IMG/VR virus record: IMGVR_UViG_3300006484_000070
Span: 1-21,662 of that record
Length of the DNA: 21,662 bases
Strand: one strand, 5' to 3'
From: a virus
The translations under genes and the position numbers were made by a program. The notes below the pieces were generated by a model. The model worked only from the letters and a program-made list of their open reading frames with translations. It ran no database searches and was not told the DNA's origin. Below, in pieces: positions 21,467 to 21,662 of this stretch. The stretch's first letter is position 1. Each line of letters opens with the position of its first letter.

Positions 21467-21495
21467 ATTATCTCAAAAATTAAGGGAAATGTCAA
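21467..21495 (-). promoter_or_regulatory. Promoter P4 (sigma70 type), -35 overlaps upstream stop
   Basis: Read on the minus strand: TTGACA at 21495-21490, a 17-nt spacer, GATAAT at 21472-21467. The expected start is near 21460, leaving an 18-nt leader with GGGAAA before ATG 21442. The TGA of the partial right-edge gene (21494-21492) lies inside the -35 box, as at P2. Confidence 0.9.
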
Positions 21496-21662
21496 GAACT
21501 ATTATAAGTTGCGCTGAAAGCATCTTCAAAATACTCCAGCACCCTATCTCTACTTTCAGCCAAAGATAAAATCTCCACTAGTCCGGTGAATAACTCATAT
21601 GAGTTACTTAAATCGAGGGGCATGGCTACCCCATCTTTCGTTGGGAGCCACTCTTCGTTAAA
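21492..21662 (-). CDS. C-terminal end of an unidentified gene (5' end outside window)
   Basis: The minus-strand frame is open from the right edge to TGA 21494-21492 and gives 56 residues: NEEWLPTKDGVAMPLDL near the start, then YELFTGLVEILSLAESRDRV and a C-terminal EDAFSATYNSS. It is acidic and mostly helical. No family is recognised. Its last codons form part of promoter P4. It contains a perfect 16-bp palindrome at 21591-21606. Its being open across 171 bases and matching the operon strand supports it as real. Confidence 0.65.
   Translation of the reverse strand, partial: FNEEWLPTKDGVAMPLDLSNSYELFTGLVEILSLAESRDRVLEYFEDAFSATYNSS
21591..21606. repeat. Perfect 16-bp palindrome
   Basis: TAACTCATATGAGTTA is its own reverse complement. 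It lies in the coding part of the right-edge gene, about 95 nt upstream of the P4 -35 box. It could be an operator or chance. Confidence 0.5.

Noticed and set aside
1-21662. tRNA genes, CRISPR arrays, insertion sequences, integrase or attachment sites
   Set aside because: None seen by reading both strands; coding density leaves almost no room, and the remaining gaps are accounted for by promoters and terminators.

Overview
The window looks like part of a tailed-phage genome with a T5-type replication cluster, probably from a virulent phage of a Gram-negative, perhaps marine, bacterium. The reasons are a tail-fibre chaperone end on the + strand, then over 21 kb of tightly packed minus-strand genes for DNA replication, recombination and nucleotide synthesis. 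I saw no integrase, repressor, tRNA gene, rRNA gene, insertion sequence or CRISPR array. The promoters are ordinary sigma70 type, so early transcription probably uses host RNA polymerase. Host and phage genus are inference; no host marker is visible.

Layout. 1-234 (+): end of a tail fibre or spike with a peptidase S74-type intramolecular chaperone domain. 235-259: a bidirectional terminator between the convergent blocks. All remaining genes are on the minus strand. In transcription order (right to left) they are: an unidentified gene cut by the right edge; promoter P4; a conserved phage protein; the adenylation/OB half of an NAD+-dependent DNA ligase; promoter P3; the Zn/HhH/BRCT half of that ligase; a tandem-HTH DNA-binding protein placed like T5 D5; an intrinsic terminator; a DnaB-type helicase; serine hydroxymethyltransferase; a 55-residue protein; a MazG-like protein; a Coq4-like protein; a 2OG-Fe(II) oxygenase; a tiny lipoprotein; ThyX; promoter P2; a DnaG-type primase; family A DNA polymerase; a conserved unknown; a UvsW/D10-type helicase; promoter P1; an unknown; a ssDNA-binding protein; SbcD- and SbcC-like recombination nuclease subunits; a two-helix membrane protein; a PD-(D/E)XK nuclease; a 5'-3' flap exonuclease; NrdA; NrdB; and a small unknown.

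How it fits together. Helicase, primase, polymerase, SSB, ligase, flap nuclease, SbcCD and a resolvase-like nuclease make an almost complete replication and recombination set; I saw no sliding clamp. NrdA/NrdB, ThyX, SHMT and MazG feed it with dNTPs. ThyX plus SHMT forms a folate cycle that needs no dihydrofolate reductase. Genes mostly overlap or abut, which implies translational coupling.

The least explained part is 14160-15407: a 40-residue predicted lipoprotein, a 2OG-Fe(II) oxygenase and a protein carrying the Coq4 metal-binding signature. The other notable feature is a set of four closely similar promoters, all with exact 17-nt spacers. At two of them the annotated ATG lies only 2 nt past the -10 box, and at two the stop codon of the upstream gene is part of the -35 box.
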